DNA of 53,866 nt. Source: Bacteroidales bacterium (lineage in GTDB: Bacteria > Bacteroidota > Bacteroidia > Bacteroidales > UBA932). The translations under genes and the position numbers were made by a program. Every line of letters starts with the position of its first letter. Position 1 is the first letter of the stretch. Shown here piece by piece: positions 41,626 to 50,906 of this stretch. Below the pieces are notes generated by a model. The model was not told the DNA's origin and did no database searches. It saw only the letters and a program-made list of their open reading frames with translations. Where the stretch lies: the NCBI GenBank assembly GCA_017458265.1, contig JAFTFV010000029.1, positions 1 through 53,866 of the forward strand. The letters run 5' to 3'.

Positions 41626-43407
41626 TTACTTTTTATAGTTAGTTTGATAAAATCTTTTCTTGACAACCTTTCCGGGGAAAGTCTTCTTGCGGATTCTGAT
41701 CTGCAGCGGGGTATCCAGTGCCGAATATGCCTTGTCTACAAGTGCGAAGCAGACGCTCTTGTCAAGGGAAATGGAATGATATCCGGTTGTAACGACGCCG
41801 ACGGGCTGTTCTTCCAGGGTCTCCACGGGATAACCCGCACGCGGAATGGCCTTGTCCTCTATTTCGATGCCGACGAGTTTCTTTTCCAGGGCACCGGCCT
41901 TCTGGGCAAGAAGCGCTTCTTTGCCGATGAAATCCTTCTCATACTTGCAGAACATCCCAAGGCCGGCCATGACAGGGCTGATTTCCGGGCTGAGTTCATC
42001 TCCGTAAAGAGGGAGTCCCGCTTCAAAGCGGAGGGTGTCACGGCATCCAAGGCCGCAGGGAACCACGCCTGCGGCAAGGAAAGTCTTCCATAGTCCGACT
42101 ATGATTTCCGGAGTGGTATAAATCTCGAAACCGTCTTCTCCGGTATATCCGGTACGGCTGAGTATGAGGCGCTTGCCCTTGAATTCGAGGTCGCAAAAAG
42201 TATAGAACTCGAGGCCTTCGGCTTCTTTCATGCCAAGGACCTTGATGAGGGTTGACTCTGCTTCCGGGCCCTGGAGCGCAATCTGGCCCCATGCGGTGGA
42301 TTCATTGCGGACCTTGCAGTCAAAGCCCTTTGCATGCTCCTGAATCCAGGCAAAATCCTTGTCGATATTCGCAGCGTTGACAACGAGGAGGAAAGATTCC
42401 GGCTTGAATTCCCTGTAGACCAGAAGGTCGTCGACCACTCCGCCGTCGGGATAGCACATCATGCCGTAAAGGACCTTTCCGGCCTGGAAACCACGGATCT
42501 CATTCGTGAAGATATAGTTCACGAAATCCTCTGCGCCGGGGCCTTCAACAAAGATTTCTCCCATGTGCGACACATCAAACATACCCACTTTCTGCCTTAC
42601 GGCAAGGTGCTCCTCAGTGATTGAGGAATACTGGATGGGCATCATGAATCCTGCAAAGGGACTCATCTTGGCTCCAAGGGCAACGTGCTCTCCGTAGAGG
42701 CATGTCCTCTGAAGATCATCGATAATTTCACTCATAAGTTTTAGTAATTCTGTATTGGTTAGTTTGTTTATTCTGAGGTCTTCGGCCTGTGCGCCTTTCT
42801 CTTCCTGCAGCTCGCCGCAAATGTCCACGGCAGCTATCTGCACGGGCGCTGCAGCAACTTTCCTGAGTATGGCGGCAACGTCCGGGAGCGTATGGCTGCC
42901 CTGAGTCCAGGCAGTGCGCGCAAAATCCCTTGACATTATGTCCTTGTCAAGGGAAATGTACATCCTCTCCCCTCTCCTTTCGTCAAGCCAACCTTCAGGA
43001 ATGTCCGCGGGGCAGCCTTCCGGGCCGATGGTAAGGACGCTGCGGAGCATCGGATTGGTATCTTTCATGGTCTTGACCCAGCCGCCGCAGCTGAGAATGC
43101 CGCCAAATTCGGGGGCCTGGTCGTCAGTATGATTGTCCAGAAGAATGAGATTGAAAGGCTCCTTTTCCCTGGCGGCAAGAATATGAGTCATGTAGTGGTA
43201 ATCACCGCTGTCGATGAATCTCACGCGCGGAAGGGTGGCAGGAAGTGAATCTGCAACAGCTTTTTCGGCAGAGGAGCTACAGTAGCATGAGGTGCCTTCC
43301 AGCCCCGCAAAGGACAGGATATGAGCCTGATGGCCATTCTCCTGAAGCCAGAGGGGGAATTCCTCTTCTTGGTATACCCCGGAAAAATCTGTTACAAGTA
43401 CTTTCAT
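41626..43407 (-). CDS. gcvT: Arginase-fold domain joined in frame to aminomethyltransferase GcvT
   Basis: 593 residues in one open frame. Residues 1-224 are arginase-like, with GDYHYMTH, the metal motif LLDNHTDDQAPEFGGILSCG, MYISLDKDIM and AAVDICGE replacing the usual D-x-H-x-D, S-x-D-x-D and E positions. Residues 225-593 are a complete GcvT: GAKMSPFAGFMMPIQYSS, FDVSHMGEI, SRTGYTGEDGFEIY, RDTLRFEAGLPLYG. GcvT transfers the methylene group to tetrahydrofolate. Between the two lies an A/C-rich stretch (42736-42774) that looks like a leader, followed by ATG at 42735; a separate GcvT may start there. I chose 43407 because the promoter element lies between it and the earlier ATG at 43428. The arginase part's substrate is unknown. 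Confidence 0.85.
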   Translation of the reverse strand: MKVLVTDFSGVYQEEEFPLWLQENGHQAHILSFAGLEGTSCYCSSSAEKAVADSLPATLPRVRFIDSGDYHYMTHILAAREKEPFNLILLDNHTDDQAPEFGGILSCGGWVKTMKDTNPMLRSVLTIGPEGCPADIPEGWLDERRGERMYISLDKDIMSRDFARTAWTQGSHTLPDVAAILRKVAAAPVQIAAVDICGELQEEKGAQAEDLRINKLTNTELLKLMSEIIDDLQRTCLYGEHVALGAKMSPFAGFMMPIQYSSITEEHLAVRQKVGMFDVSHMGEIFVEGPGAEDFVNYIFTNEIRGFQAGKVLYGMMCYPDGGVVDDLLVYREFKPESFLLVVNAANIDKDFAWIQEHAKGFDCKVRNESTAWGQIALQGPEAESTLIKVLGMKEAEGLEFYTFCDLEFKGKRLILSRTGYTGEDGFEIYTTPEIIVGLWKTFLAAGVVPCGLGCRDTLRFEAGLPLYGDELSPEISPVMAGLGMFCKYEKDFIGKEALLAQKAGALEKKLVGIEIEDKAIPRAGYPVETLEEQPVGVVTTGYHSISLDKSVCFALVDKAYSALDTPLQIRIRKKTFPGKVVKKRFYQTNYKK

Positions 43408-43415
43408 ATAGTTTC

Positions 43416-43446
43416 CAAATGTACTCATTTTTTTCTACCTTTGCAA
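43416..43446 (-). promoter_or_regulatory. Promoter of the gcv operon
   Basis: On the minus strand TTG (GTTG), 20 bases, TACATTTG at 43423-43416, eight bases before the ATG at 43407. It overlaps the obgE promoter on the other strand. No glycine riboswitch is present: there is no room for one. Confidence 0.55.
43436..43443 (+). promoter_or_regulatory. -7 element for obgE
   Basis: TACCTTTG, seven bases before the obgE ATG. No -33 match; overlaps the divergent gcv promoter. Confidence 0.5.
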
Positions 43447-43450
43447 CATT

Positions 43451-44443
43451 ATGGCGGAGTCAAATTTCATCGATTTTGTTAGAATATTCTGTGCCAGCGG
43501 ACACGGCGGCGCAGGCAGCGCACACCTTCACAGGGCGAAGTACGTCCCCAAGGGCGGCCCGGACGGCGGAGACGGCGGCCGCGGCGGTCATATAATCCTG
43601 AGGGTAAACCCGCAGCTGTGGACGCTTATCCACCTCCGCTACCGCAAGGTTGTAAGGGCGGAAGGCGGCGGCAACGGCCAGGAAGCGCTCAAACGCGGCA
43701 AAAACGGGGCCGACATCGTCCTGGAAGTCCCCTGCGGCGTGGTAGTCAAGGATGCCGAGACTGAAGAAGTAATCACCGAACTGGTAGAACCCGGCCAGGA
43801 GTACATCCTGTGCCGCGGCGGAAAAGGCGGCCTTGGAAACAACAATTTCAAGAGCCCCACAAACCAGACTCCCCGATATGCCCAGCCCGGAGAAGAAGGC
43901 GTCGAGAGATGGTTCATCCTGGAACTGAAACTCCTCGCCGATGTCGGCCTGGTAGGCTTCCCGAACGCCGGAAAGTCCACTCTCCTGGCCGCAATCACAT
44001 CGGCAAAACCCAAGATTGCAGGCTATGCTTTCACTACGCTTGAGCCCAACCTCGGAATCGTCCGTTACCACGACGACCGTTCCTTCGTAATGGCCGACAT
44101 TCCCGGCATCATAGAGGGGGCGCATGAGGGAAAGGGCATCGGCATAAGGTTCCTGAGGCACATCGAGAGGAATTCCGTGCTGCTTTTCATGGTATCGGCA
44201 GAAGAGGAGGACATTGCAGGGAGCTACAGGATCCTTCTTAGGGAACTGGAACAGTACAATCCGGAACTGCTGGTCAAAGACAGGGTCCTTGCCATAACCA
44301 AGACAGACCTCATCGACGACAAGGAGAAAGCCAAAATACAGAAGAAACTGCCAAAGGACATACCCTCGGTGCTGATTTCTTCCGTTTCAGGCGACGGCCT
44401 CCCCGCCCTCAAGGACACGCTCTGGAAAGCCCTCAACAAATGA
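43451..44443 (+). CDS. obgE: GTPase Obg/CgtA
   Basis: 330 residues. The glycine-rich Obg domain (about 1-158; [14 protein letters not shown]) is followed by a G domain with [11 protein letters not shown] (G1), DIPGIIEGA (G3) and TKTDLID (G4). The variable C-terminal OCT domain is absent, as in the short Bacteroidota form. Obg acts in 50S ribosome assembly and the stringent response. Its stop overlaps the next start (ATGA). Confidence 0.96.
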   Translation: MAESNFIDFVRIFCASGHGGAGSAHLHRAKYVPKGGPDGGDGGRGGHIILRVNPQLWTLIHLRYRKVVRAEGGGNGQEALKRGKNGADIVLEVPCGVVVKDAETEEVITELVEPGQEYILCRGGKGGLGNNNFKSPTNQTPRYAQPGEEGVERWFILELKLLADVGLVGFPNAGKSTLLAAITSAKPKIAGYAFTTLEPNLGIVRYHDDRSFVMADIPGIIEGAHEGKGIGIRFLRHIERNSVLLFMVSAEEEDIAGSYRILLRELEQYNPELLVKDRVLAITKTDLIDDKEKAKIQKKLPKDIPSVLISSVSGDGLPALKDTLWKALNK

Positions 44444-45012
44444 GTATAATAGAACTGGACAAGCACGTAACCCTCTGGCTGAATACCCTCGGGAATCCAA
44501 CCACGGACGCGATATCCCTCTTCCTGTCCAACGCCAGGATATGGTTCCCGGCTTATGCCATCATCATGGGAATCATGATATGGCGCCTGGGATGGAAAAA
44601 GGGTCTTGTCGTGGTGGCCTCGCTGTTTGTCACGGTACTTCTCACAGACCAGATTTCGGCATACATCAAAGACGGTTTCGAGAGGCTCCGCCCCGCCTAC
44701 GATGCCTGGATGGTCGCAAACGGAGTGCGCTGCCCGGTGAGCCACGGAACGTATTTCTTCGGCTTCTTTTCCGGCCATGCAAGCAACACATTCGGCTTTG
44801 CGATAGCCTCCGTAATGGGCTTCAGGAACGACAAAAAACACTCCTACAGGGCTTATACCGCAGGAGTGATGATATGGGCTGTGCTCGTTTGCCTTTCCAG
44901 GGTGATGCTCGCCGCCCACTACGTGGGAGACATTCTGGTGGGAGTATGCTTCGGGCTCATCGTGGGCGCAACCGTAGCATATCTAACCCGCCTTGTCATA
45001 AAGCGGATATGA
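44440..45012 (+). CDS. PAP2-family membrane phosphatase
   Basis: 190 residues with about five membrane helices. The three catalytic motifs are KDGFERLRP (K-x6-RP, about residues 77-85), FSGH, and [12 protein letters not shown] (SR-x5-H-x3-D). Proteins of this type remove phosphate from undecaprenyl pyrophosphate, phosphatidic acid or lipid A. The substrate is not evident. It is coupled to obgE and overlaps murF tail to tail by 17 bases. Confidence 0.9.
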   Translation: MSIIELDKHVTLWLNTLGNPTTDAISLFLSNARIWFPAYAIIMGIMIWRLGWKKGLVVVASLFVTVLLTDQISAYIKDGFERLRPAYDAWMVANGVRCPVSHGTYFFGFFSGHASNTFGFAIASVMGFRNDKKHSYRAYTAGVMIWAVLVCLSRVMLAAHYVGDILVGVCFGLIVGATVAYLTRLVIKRI

Positions 45013-46246
45013 CGTTCTCCATCCTTATTCCCCTGGAGCCCTTCACAAGTACAGTGTAACCCGCAATAGGGTTTTCCTTGAGATAATCTGCAAGTTCTGC
45101 CGATGTCCTGAAGCATCTGTATTCCGGTGCGACGGCACTGAATTCCTCCCCTACCAGCGCCACATAGTCAAAACGGGAAAGGGTATCGGCAATCTTCCTG
45201 TGTTCTGCCCTGGAGTCTTCTCCAAGTTCACGCATGTCTCCGATCAAGGCTGCCGTCTTGCCTTCCGAAAGGGCAAGGTTGTCAAGGGCCAACGCCATTG
45301 ACGAAGGATTGGCGTTGTAGGCGTCTACGATAAGGGTATTGCGCTCTGTCTTCTGAATCTGTGAACGGCTGTTTGAAGGCCTGTAAGCCTCTACAGCCTT
45401 GATTGCATCCTCTTTCTTAACGCCGAAGAAACCGCCCACGGTAATTGCAGCAAGCGCATTGGCCGCATTGTAAGCCCCGGCAAGAGCAGTGTCGATGGTA
45501 ACGCCATCTATCGTGAACGAGAGCGTAGGCTGCTCCATCGTCACAGGACGGATATCGGCCCTGGAGGGATAATACTTCACAGAGTCCAGCCCCCTTGCCT
45601 CAAGCATCTCCTGAAGAACGGGGTCAGACCCGTTGGAGAATACTGTACCGCCATGGGCCTTGAGCCAGTCGTACAGGAGACCTTTCGCCTTCTTGACGCC
45701 TTCAAAACTTCCGAACCCCTGAAGATGCGCCTTGCCGACGTTGGTGATAAGGCCGCATGTGGGCTCTGCAACGGCAAGAAGGGGCTTCAGGTCGTCAGGG
45801 TGGCTTGCCCCCATCTCGATTATGCCGATTTCCGTCTCCTCAGTGAACTTGAGGACAGAAAGAGGTACGCCGATTTCGTTGTTGAGGTTGCCTTCCGTTG
45901 CCACAACCTTGAATTTGCTTGCAAGGACCGCGCGGATGAGTTCCTTCGTGGTGGTCTTACCATTGGTGCCTGTAAGGCCGACTACGGGTATTCCAAGAGC
46001 GCGCCTGTGCTCCAGAGCAAGCGCCTTGAGTGCTTCCAGGGTATCCGGAACGGTGATTACCCGGCTGTCGTCAGAACAGATACTGGCTACAGCTGCAATG
46101 GCGCCGGCTTCGAGAGCCTTGTCCACAAAGAGGTTTCCGTCGAAATTTTCGCCCTTAAGGGCAAAGAAAAGCTGACCCGGCCTGAGCGTGCGGGTGTCAG
46201 TGCAAACGCCTTCCGAGCGTTTGAAAATAGAATAAAGATCTGTCAT
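44996..46246 (-). CDS. murF: UDP-MurNAc-tripeptide D-alanyl-D-alanine ligase
   Basis: 416 residues, starting [15 protein letters not shown]. Mur-ligase signatures: [16 protein letters not shown] (about 15-30), ATP loop [16 protein letters not shown] (about 92-107), [10 protein letters not shown], and [14 protein letters not shown]. It adds D-Ala-D-Ala to the peptidoglycan precursor in the cytoplasm. An earlier in-frame ATG (46312) lies within dut and is rejected. The start overlaps the dut stop (ATGA); it is the last gene of tgt-lptF/G-dut-murF. Confidence 0.95.
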   Translation of the reverse strand: MTDLYSIFKRSEGVCTDTRTLRPGQLFFALKGENFDGNLFVDKALEAGAIAAVASICSDDSRVITVPDTLEALKALALEHRRALGIPVVGLTGTNGKTTTKELIRAVLASKFKVVATEGNLNNEIGVPLSVLKFTEETEIGIIEMGASHPDDLKPLLAVAEPTCGLITNVGKAHLQGFGSFEGVKKAKGLLYDWLKAHGGTVFSNGSDPVLQEMLEARGLDSVKYYPSRADIRPVTMEQPTLSFTIDGVTIDTALAGAYNAANALAAITVGGFFGVKKEDAIKAVEAYRPSNSRSQIQKTERNTLIVDAYNANPSSMALALDNLALSEGKTAALIGDMRELGEDSRAEHRKIADTLSRFDYVALVGEEFSAVAPEYRCFRTSAELADYLKENPIAGYTVLVKGSRGIRMENVISAL

Positions 46247-46674
46247 TTTCCTGTACTTCCAAAACCTCCGGCGCCGCGCTGAGTGGCATCCAGGGCATCT
46301 GTTTCCTCCCACTGAACGGTTTCGTGACGGGCTATAACCATCTGTGCGATTCTCTCTCCGGGCAGCACCTCGAAAGGCTGGTCGGAGAGGTTCACAAGGA
46401 TAACCTTGATTTCTCCGCGGTAATCGGCATCGATTGTTCCGGGAGTGTTGAGGACGGTTATGCCGTGCTTTATGGCAAGGCCGCTCCTGGGCCTGACCTG
46501 GGCTTCAAAGCCCTTGGGAAGGGCAATATAGAGGCCGGTGGGGACAAGGGTTCTCTGCAGTGGCTGGAGGACCGTCTTTTCCGTGATGTTTGCCCTCAGG
46601 TCCACTCCTGCAGACTGCTCTGTTGCATAGGAGGGAGTGGGATAGGGAGACTGGTTAACGATTCTGACTGTCAT
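46243..46674 (-). CDS. dut: Deoxyuridine 5'-triphosphate nucleotidohydrolase
   Basis: 143 residues with the trimeric dUTPase motifs: AGVDLRA (motif 1), RPRSGLA (2), [16 protein letters not shown] (3), GERIAQMV (4) and [10 protein letters not shown] (5) at the C-terminus. It converts dUTP to dUMP and keeps uracil out of DNA. The ATG overlaps the permease stop (TAATG). Confidence 0.97.
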   Translation of the reverse strand: MTVRIVNQSPYPTPSYATEQSAGVDLRANITEKTVLQPLQRTLVPTGLYIALPKGFEAQVRPRSGLAIKHGITVLNTPGTIDADYRGEIKVILVNLSDQPFEVLPGERIAQMVIARHETVQWEETDALDATQRGAGGFGSTGK

Positions 46675-47765
46675 TATTTGGGTGCTTTGACGTACAGTAC
46701 GAGCGCAATTATGGCATAGAGATAGTTTGGAAGCCAGATTGCGATGGATGCAGGCAGCGTATCCGTAACCACGAACATCTCACTGAACTGCATGAAAAGG
46801 ATATATGAGAAACCCAGAGCCGTGCCGGCTGCCAGGTTGAAACCCATGCCTCCGCGGCGTTTCTTCGTAGAGATGGATACGCCGATAATAGTGAGGATCA
46901 GTGCCGACAGAGGCAGCGAATAGCGGTTGTTCTTCTCGATGAGCGCCTGCTTCACGGATGCGTCACCACGGGATTTCTGGGTTTCGATGAGGTCGTTCAG
47001 TTCGGCCTCGTTAAGGCGCTGGATGGTATAGCGGTTCCTGAAAAAGTCGTCCCTTGTAAGGCTGAGTACGGTATCAAGCTGGCGGCCGGAACGGATATGG
47101 TCTGTCATTCCGTCTCCGTATTCACGGATAAACCAGTTTCTGAGTTTCCAGGTTCCGGTAACGGTGTCGAACTGGGCCGATTCTGCAGTTATCTTCGAAT
47201 GGAGCCGGCCGCCCGAGAGATCTTCGAGGGTGAAATTGTATGCCGTATTGTTATACGCGCTGAAGGATTCCAGGTAGACAAAACGGTCATTCTCCAGCTT
47301 GTAGTGCATGTCATGGCCAAGTTTGACCTTGCGCCAGGAGTTATATTTCTGTTCGAAATCCACCCTGGTGCCGTTCGCATGTGGAATCACCCACAAACCC
47401 AGTTCCAGTGACATGACAGCAATGAAAGTGGCCGACAGGAGATATGGCACCACCAGCCTGTGGAAGCTGATTCCGCTTGACAGGATGGCTATGACTTCAG
47501 AATCCGAAGTGAGCTTGGATGTAAAGAAGATTACCGTCAGGAACACAAACATCGGCGCGTACATGTTCATGAAATACGGGACAAAGTTCATGTAATAGTC
47601 AAAGACTATCTCATGGAGCGGGGCCTGCTTCCTCACGAAATCTTCAATCTTCTCGCTCACGTCGAAGATGATGATGATGACGGCAAGGAGAAGGATGGAG
47701 ACGAAGAACGTCACCAGAAACTTCTTTATAATGTACCAGTCAAGTTTCCCAAGTCCAAGCTTCAT
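46674..47765 (-). CDS. LptF/LptG-family permease
   Basis: 363 residues: three membrane helices at each end (about 10-110 and 285-360) flanking a periplasmic beta-jellyroll domain. Typical segments are [35 protein letters not shown], and [17 protein letters not shown]. LptF and LptG form the membrane part of the ABC complex that lifts lipopolysaccharide to the Lpt bridge. Only one copy is here; I cannot say which of the two it is. It starts inside the tgt stop (ATGA). Confidence 0.92.
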   Translation of the reverse strand: MKLGLGKLDWYIIKKFLVTFFVSILLLAVIIIIFDVSEKIEDFVRKQAPLHEIVFDYYMNFVPYFMNMYAPMFVFLTVIFFTSKLTSDSEVIAILSSGISFHRLVVPYLLSATFIAVMSLELGLWVIPHANGTRVDFEQKYNSWRKVKLGHDMHYKLENDRFVYLESFSAYNNTAYNFTLEDLSGGRLHSKITAESAQFDTVTGTWKLRNWFIREYGDGMTDHIRSGRQLDTVLSLTRDDFFRNRYTIQRLNEAELNDLIETQKSRGDASVKQALIEKNNRYSLPLSALILTIIGVSISTKKRRGGMGFNLAAGTALGFSYILFMQFSEMFVVTDTLPASIAIWLPNYLYAIIALVLYVKAPK

Positions 47766-48904
47766 AGGCGTTCACGGAGTTTAGGTATGACTGAATTCTT
47801 CCAGGCTGCGAAATCGCCGGAGATGATATGCTCGCGGGCGGTTCTCACGAGATCCAGATAGAAAGAAAGATTGTGCTCGGAGGCAATCATGGCGCCGAAC
47901 ATCTCTCCCGATACGAACAGATGACGGAGGTATGCCTTTGTATAATGATGGTCTACGAAGGATGTCCCGGAGGGATCAAGCTCCGAGAAATCATCGGCCC
48001 ACTTGGCATTTCTCATGTTCATGATGCCGTTCCAGGTGAAGAGCATTCCGTTGCGGCCGTTGCGGGTGGGCATCACGCAGTCAAACATGTCCACGCCGCG
48101 GGAAATGCCTTCAAGGATGTTTTCCGGGGTTCCCACGCCCATCAGGTAGCGGGGCTTGTCTTCCGGAAGAAGAGGGCAGGTGTAATCCAGCATCTGGTAC
48201 ATCACTTCCGTAGGCTCCCCTACTGCAAGGCCGCCGATGGCATATCCGCCGCGGTTGGGGCCGTCCAGCGAAAGCGCATGGTCCACCGCCATCTTTCTGA
48301 GTTCCGGATACACGCAGCCCTGAATTATGGGGAACATGGTCTGGGAGTAGCCGTAGAGCGGTTCTGAGGCATCAAAGGCGGCGCAGAAGCGCTCCAGCCA
48401 GCCCTGAGTGAGTTTCAGTGACTTGTAGGCATACTTTTCGGTAGCGTTTCCGGGGCAGCATTCGTCAAGGGCCATGACTATGTCGGCACCGATGATGCGC
48501 TGGGTGGTGACGTTGTTCTCTGGAGTGAAGGTATGGCGGCTGCCGTCTATATGGGAGGCGAACCTGCAGCCTTCCGGCGTGAGTTTTCTGATGGGTGCGA
48601 GGGAGAAGACCTGAAAACCGCCGCTGTCCGTAAGGATGGGACGGTCCCAGTTCTCGAACCTGTGAAGGCCGCCGGCCTTTCTAAGTATGTCAAGACCGGG
48701 GCGCAGATAAAGGTGATAGGTGTTTCCCAGGATGATTTCTGCACCGATATCTTCCTTGAGGTCACGGTGATATACGCCTTTCACGGACCCGACAGTGCCG
48801 ACGGGCATGAAAATGGGGGTATGAATCTCTCCGTGGTCTGTAGAGATGACACCTGCGCGGGCGCTCGAGGAAGGATCGTTTGCTATCCGGGAAAATTTAA
48901 ACAT
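47762..48904 (-). CDS. tgt: tRNA-guanine transglycosylase
   Basis: 380 residues. Signatures: TDSGGFQVFSL (catalytic Asp region), MALDECCPG, QGCVYPELR, GGLAVGEP, and GVDMFDCVMPTRNGRNG (nucleophile Asp near residue 263). It swaps guanine for preQ1 at position 34 of tRNAs with GUN anticodons. The zinc ligands C-x-C-x2-C seen in most bacterial enzymes after the KDDF/ADDF block are missing: the segment reads DDFSELDPSGTSFVDHHYTKAYL. It is first in the tgt-lptF/G-dut-murF operon. Confidence 0.95.
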   Translation of the reverse strand: MFKFSRIANDPSSSARAGVISTDHGEIHTPIFMPVGTVGSVKGVYHRDLKEDIGAEIILGNTYHLYLRPGLDILRKAGGLHRFENWDRPILTDSGGFQVFSLAPIRKLTPEGCRFASHIDGSRHTFTPENNVTTQRIIGADIVMALDECCPGNATEKYAYKSLKLTQGWLERFCAAFDASEPLYGYSQTMFPIIQGCVYPELRKMAVDHALSLDGPNRGGYAIGGLAVGEPTEVMYQMLDYTCPLLPEDKPRYLMGVGTPENILEGISRGVDMFDCVMPTRNGRNGMLFTWNGIMNMRNAKWADDFSELDPSGTSFVDHHYTKAYLRHLFVSGEMFGAMIASEHNLSFYLDLVRTAREHIISGDFAAWKNSVIPKLRERL

Positions 48905-48925
48905 CTATTTATCCTTTTCAGAAAG

Positions 48926-48933
48926 CAAAGTTA
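48926..48933 (-). promoter_or_regulatory. -7 element for the tgt operon
   Basis: TAACTTTG on the minus strand, 21 bases before the tgt ATG. No -33 match. Confidence 0.45.
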
Positions 48934-48945
48934 AGGAAAATTTTG

Positions 48946-48953
48946 TACATTTG
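48946..48953 (+). promoter_or_regulatory. -7 element for the nucleoside permease
   Basis: TACATTTG, 29 bases before the ATG at 48983. It overlaps an in-frame GTG at 48953, which argues against that GTG as start. Confidence 0.5.
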
Positions 48954-48982
48954 TGAATCAAGACAACAATAACCTAAACAAT

Positions 48983-50266
48983 ATGCAAATCAAAATCAAG
49001 CCCATTTCGGTCAAGCTCGCAGTGCTGAACTTCATCGAGTTCGCTGTCTGGGGCGCTTACCTTACCTCTTTAGGCCGTTATCTCGGCAACATCGGCCTTG
49101 GGCCGCAGATCAAATGGTTCTTTGCCATGCAGGGAATCGTATCAATCTTCATGCCCACGCTCATGGGTATCGTTGCAGACCGCAAAATGGAAGCGCAGAA
49201 GGTTCTGGCCATGTGCCACGCCTTTGCCGGACTTTTCATGCTCGCAGCCGGCATCTACTGCATGAAAGCCGGCGATACAGTAGCATTCGCTCCCCTGTTC
49301 ACCCTGTACAGCCTGAGCGTGGCGTTCTTCATGCCCACCATCGCCCTTGTCAATTCCGTGGCCTATAACGCACTGGGCAAGGAAGGAATGGACCCTGTCA
49401 AGGACTACCCGCCCATCAGGGTTTTCGGAACCATCGGCTTCATCTGCAGCATGCTGCTCACCAACTTCCTTTCCATCGGCGGTGCACGTATGCAGGAAAC
49501 CTACGTCCAGCTCATTTCCTCCGGCGTCCTTTCCGTAGCAATGTGCGCATACTCGCTCACAATGCCCAGGTGCCCCGTCAATACCAGCGGTGAAAAGCAG
49601 AACCTTGCCGATGCCCTCGGCCTCAAGGCCTTCTCCCTGTTCAAGGACGGCCAGTTCGCAATCTTCTTCATCTTCTCCATGCTGCTTGGCGCATCCCTCC
49701 AGATTACCAACGGCTATGCAAACACCTTCCTGGGCTCATTTGCATCCAATCCCGCATATGCAGACGCCTTCGCAGTCAAGAACTCCAACGCCCTCATTTC
49801 CATCTCACAGGCCTCGGAGACCCTCTGCATCCTTCTCATTCCATTCTGCATGAAGAAGTTCGGCATCAAGAACGTGATGCTCATCGCAATGTTCGCATGG
49901 GTATTCCGCTTCGGGCTCTTCGGCCTTGGCAACCCTGCAATGCCGGGAGTGCTTCTGTTCGTCCTGAGCTGCATAGTTTACGGCTTTGCATTTGATTTCT
50001 TCAACATTTCCGGTTCCCTCTATGTAGAGCAGAACGCTGCCGAAGATATCCGCTCCAGCGCCCAGGGCCTTTTCATGATGATGACCAACGGCTTCGGCGC
50101 CACCATCGGCACACTTGCAGCCGGCGCAGTCGTAGACGCATGCGACGTGTTCAACACGCCCGCCAACTGGCCCAATGCATGGTATATCTTTGCAGGATAT
50201 GCACTTGTCGTTGCCATCCTGTTTATGATTCTCTTCAAGGATCCGGGCAAGAAGGCAAAAGCCTAA
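48983..50266 (+). CDS. Nucleoside permease, NupG/XapB-type major facilitator
   Basis: 427 residues, twelve membrane helices. The start at MQIKIKPISVKLAVLNFIEF follows the promoter element. Family features are FAVWGAYLTSLGRYL in helix one, GIVADRKM in loop 2-3, and RVFGTIGFICSM. The GLFMMMTNGFGATIG helix is typical of nucleoside:H+ symporters. Together with tdk it would support nucleoside salvage, though the genes are 24 kb apart. The stop overlaps the convergent small gene. Confidence 0.9.
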   Translation: MQIKIKPISVKLAVLNFIEFAVWGAYLTSLGRYLGNIGLGPQIKWFFAMQGIVSIFMPTLMGIVADRKMEAQKVLAMCHAFAGLFMLAAGIYCMKAGDTVAFAPLFTLYSLSVAFFMPTIALVNSVAYNALGKEGMDPVKDYPPIRVFGTIGFICSMLLTNFLSIGGARMQETYVQLISSGVLSVAMCAYSLTMPRCPVNTSGEKQNLADALGLKAFSLFKDGQFAIFFIFSMLLGASLQITNGYANTFLGSFASNPAYADAFAVKNSNALISISQASETLCILLIPFCMKKFGIKNVMLIAMFAWVFRFGLFGLGNPAMPGVLLFVLSCIVYGFAFDFFNISGSLYVEQNAAEDIRSSAQGLFMMMTNGFGATIGTLAAGAVVDACDVFNTPANWPNAWYIFAGYALVVAILFMILFKDPGKKAKA

Positions 50267-50517
50267 ACATCACGCTCCAGCAAGTCGCGTATGTTCATTA
50301 TACGCGTAGGAGTCAGTTCATATTGGACGTCGAAGCAGGTATAAAGCTGCCGGCGTCCAATTTTGTGATATGAGCTTGAGAAGTCGAAGTTGAACTGCAT
50401 CTGCCTGAGGGTATTGACGTCAAGGCTGGTCACACCCATGGACAGAAGGCGCCTCAGGATAAAGTTGTTGTTGTCCAGTATCCTGATCACCTTGTTTTTG
50501 TAATGCCGGGAGAGCAT
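50263..50517 (-). CDS. Small hypothetical protein (84 residues)
   Basis: Starts MLSRHYKNKVIRILDNNNFI, with GGAAGG five bases before the ATG. The body (RRLLSMGVTSLDVNTLRQM, then FDFSSSYHKIGRRQLYTCFD) recalls small proteins often found on Bacteroides mobile elements, but I cannot name the family. The frame stays open to 50709, where its first start-like codon falls inside the promoter. The extra N-terminus is AT-rich and unlike protein, so I regard it as leader. It overlaps the permease gene tail to tail by four bases. Confidence 0.55.
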   Translation of the reverse strand: MLSRHYKNKVIRILDNNNFILRRLLSMGVTSLDVNTLRQMQFNFDFSSSYHKIGRRQLYTCFDVQYELTPTRIMNIRDLLERDV

Positions 50518-50625
50518 CTGCCTTCCGGCATTGTGGTACCAAGTATGAGATTCCTTGATTTTCAGCGATTTAGACCAATCGTGGTACAAATGCGGTACCA
50601 AAATTTGAGAGGTGAAAATAAACTT

Positions 50626-50689
50626 CGATAAGCAAAAAAGAGGGTGAAGAAAACTTTTAAAAAAATGAAAAATTTTCCGAAGCTTATCG
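50626..50689 (-). repeat. Inverted repeat in the leader of the 84-residue gene
   Basis: CGATAAGC at 50626-50633 pairs with GCTTATCG at 50682-50689, enclosing 48 mostly A/T bases. It could fold in the transcript and influence translation. Confidence 0.4.
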
Positions 50690-50706
50690 TTATTTTTCTC
50701 CCGGAA

Positions 50707-50738
50707 CAAAGATAAGAAAGGTTTTTGACATCACCAAA
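50707..50738 (-). promoter_or_regulatory. Promoter upstream of the 84-residue gene
   Basis: On the minus strand TTTG, 20 bases, TATCTTTG: a close consensus match, placing the transcript start near 50701. Confidence 0.6.
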
Positions 50739-50839
50739 GCTTACAACAACTTTGGTCGCGCGGAAGAATTACTTTGGCGTGACTTTGCGATTTCGCGGAT
50801 GGCCCTCGGGACGTTCTCTATTCATCCACTATATACGAA

Positions 50840-50870
50840 ATCCCCGACAGAAGTTGTACCTGTCGGGGAT
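50840..50870 (-). terminator. Hairpin terminator after the phage-like genes
   Basis: A perfect 11-bp stem, ATCCCCGACAG at 50840-50850 with CTGTCGGGGAT at 50860-50870, with a nine-base loop. It follows the minus-strand block by 36 bases; the T-run after it is short. Confidence 0.7.
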
Positions 50871-50906
50871 AACGTAATAGAAAGGATGTTGAACTAAGTC
50901 GGATGA

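Larger units (their letters stand above)
50518..50906. other. Long leader and junction between permease region and phage-like block
   Basis: About 390 bases without a confident gene. It contains, from right to left, the phage-block terminator, an unassigned GC-mixed stretch with several TTTGG copies, a promoter at 50707-50738, and a roughly 190-base leader holding an inverted repeat and two GGTACC(A) copies (about 50535 and 50594). No tRNA or obvious attachment-site duplication is visible. Confidence 0.5.

Noticed and set aside
41618-41640. Glycine riboswitch in the gcv operon
   Set aside because: The gcvT-gcvH gap is eight bases and the space before the first gene is about ten bases after the promoter, leaving no room for an aptamer.
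48953-48982. GTG start for the nucleoside permease
   Set aside because: The GTG is part of the TACATTTG promoter box and the added residues (Asn/Gln-rich) look like leader.
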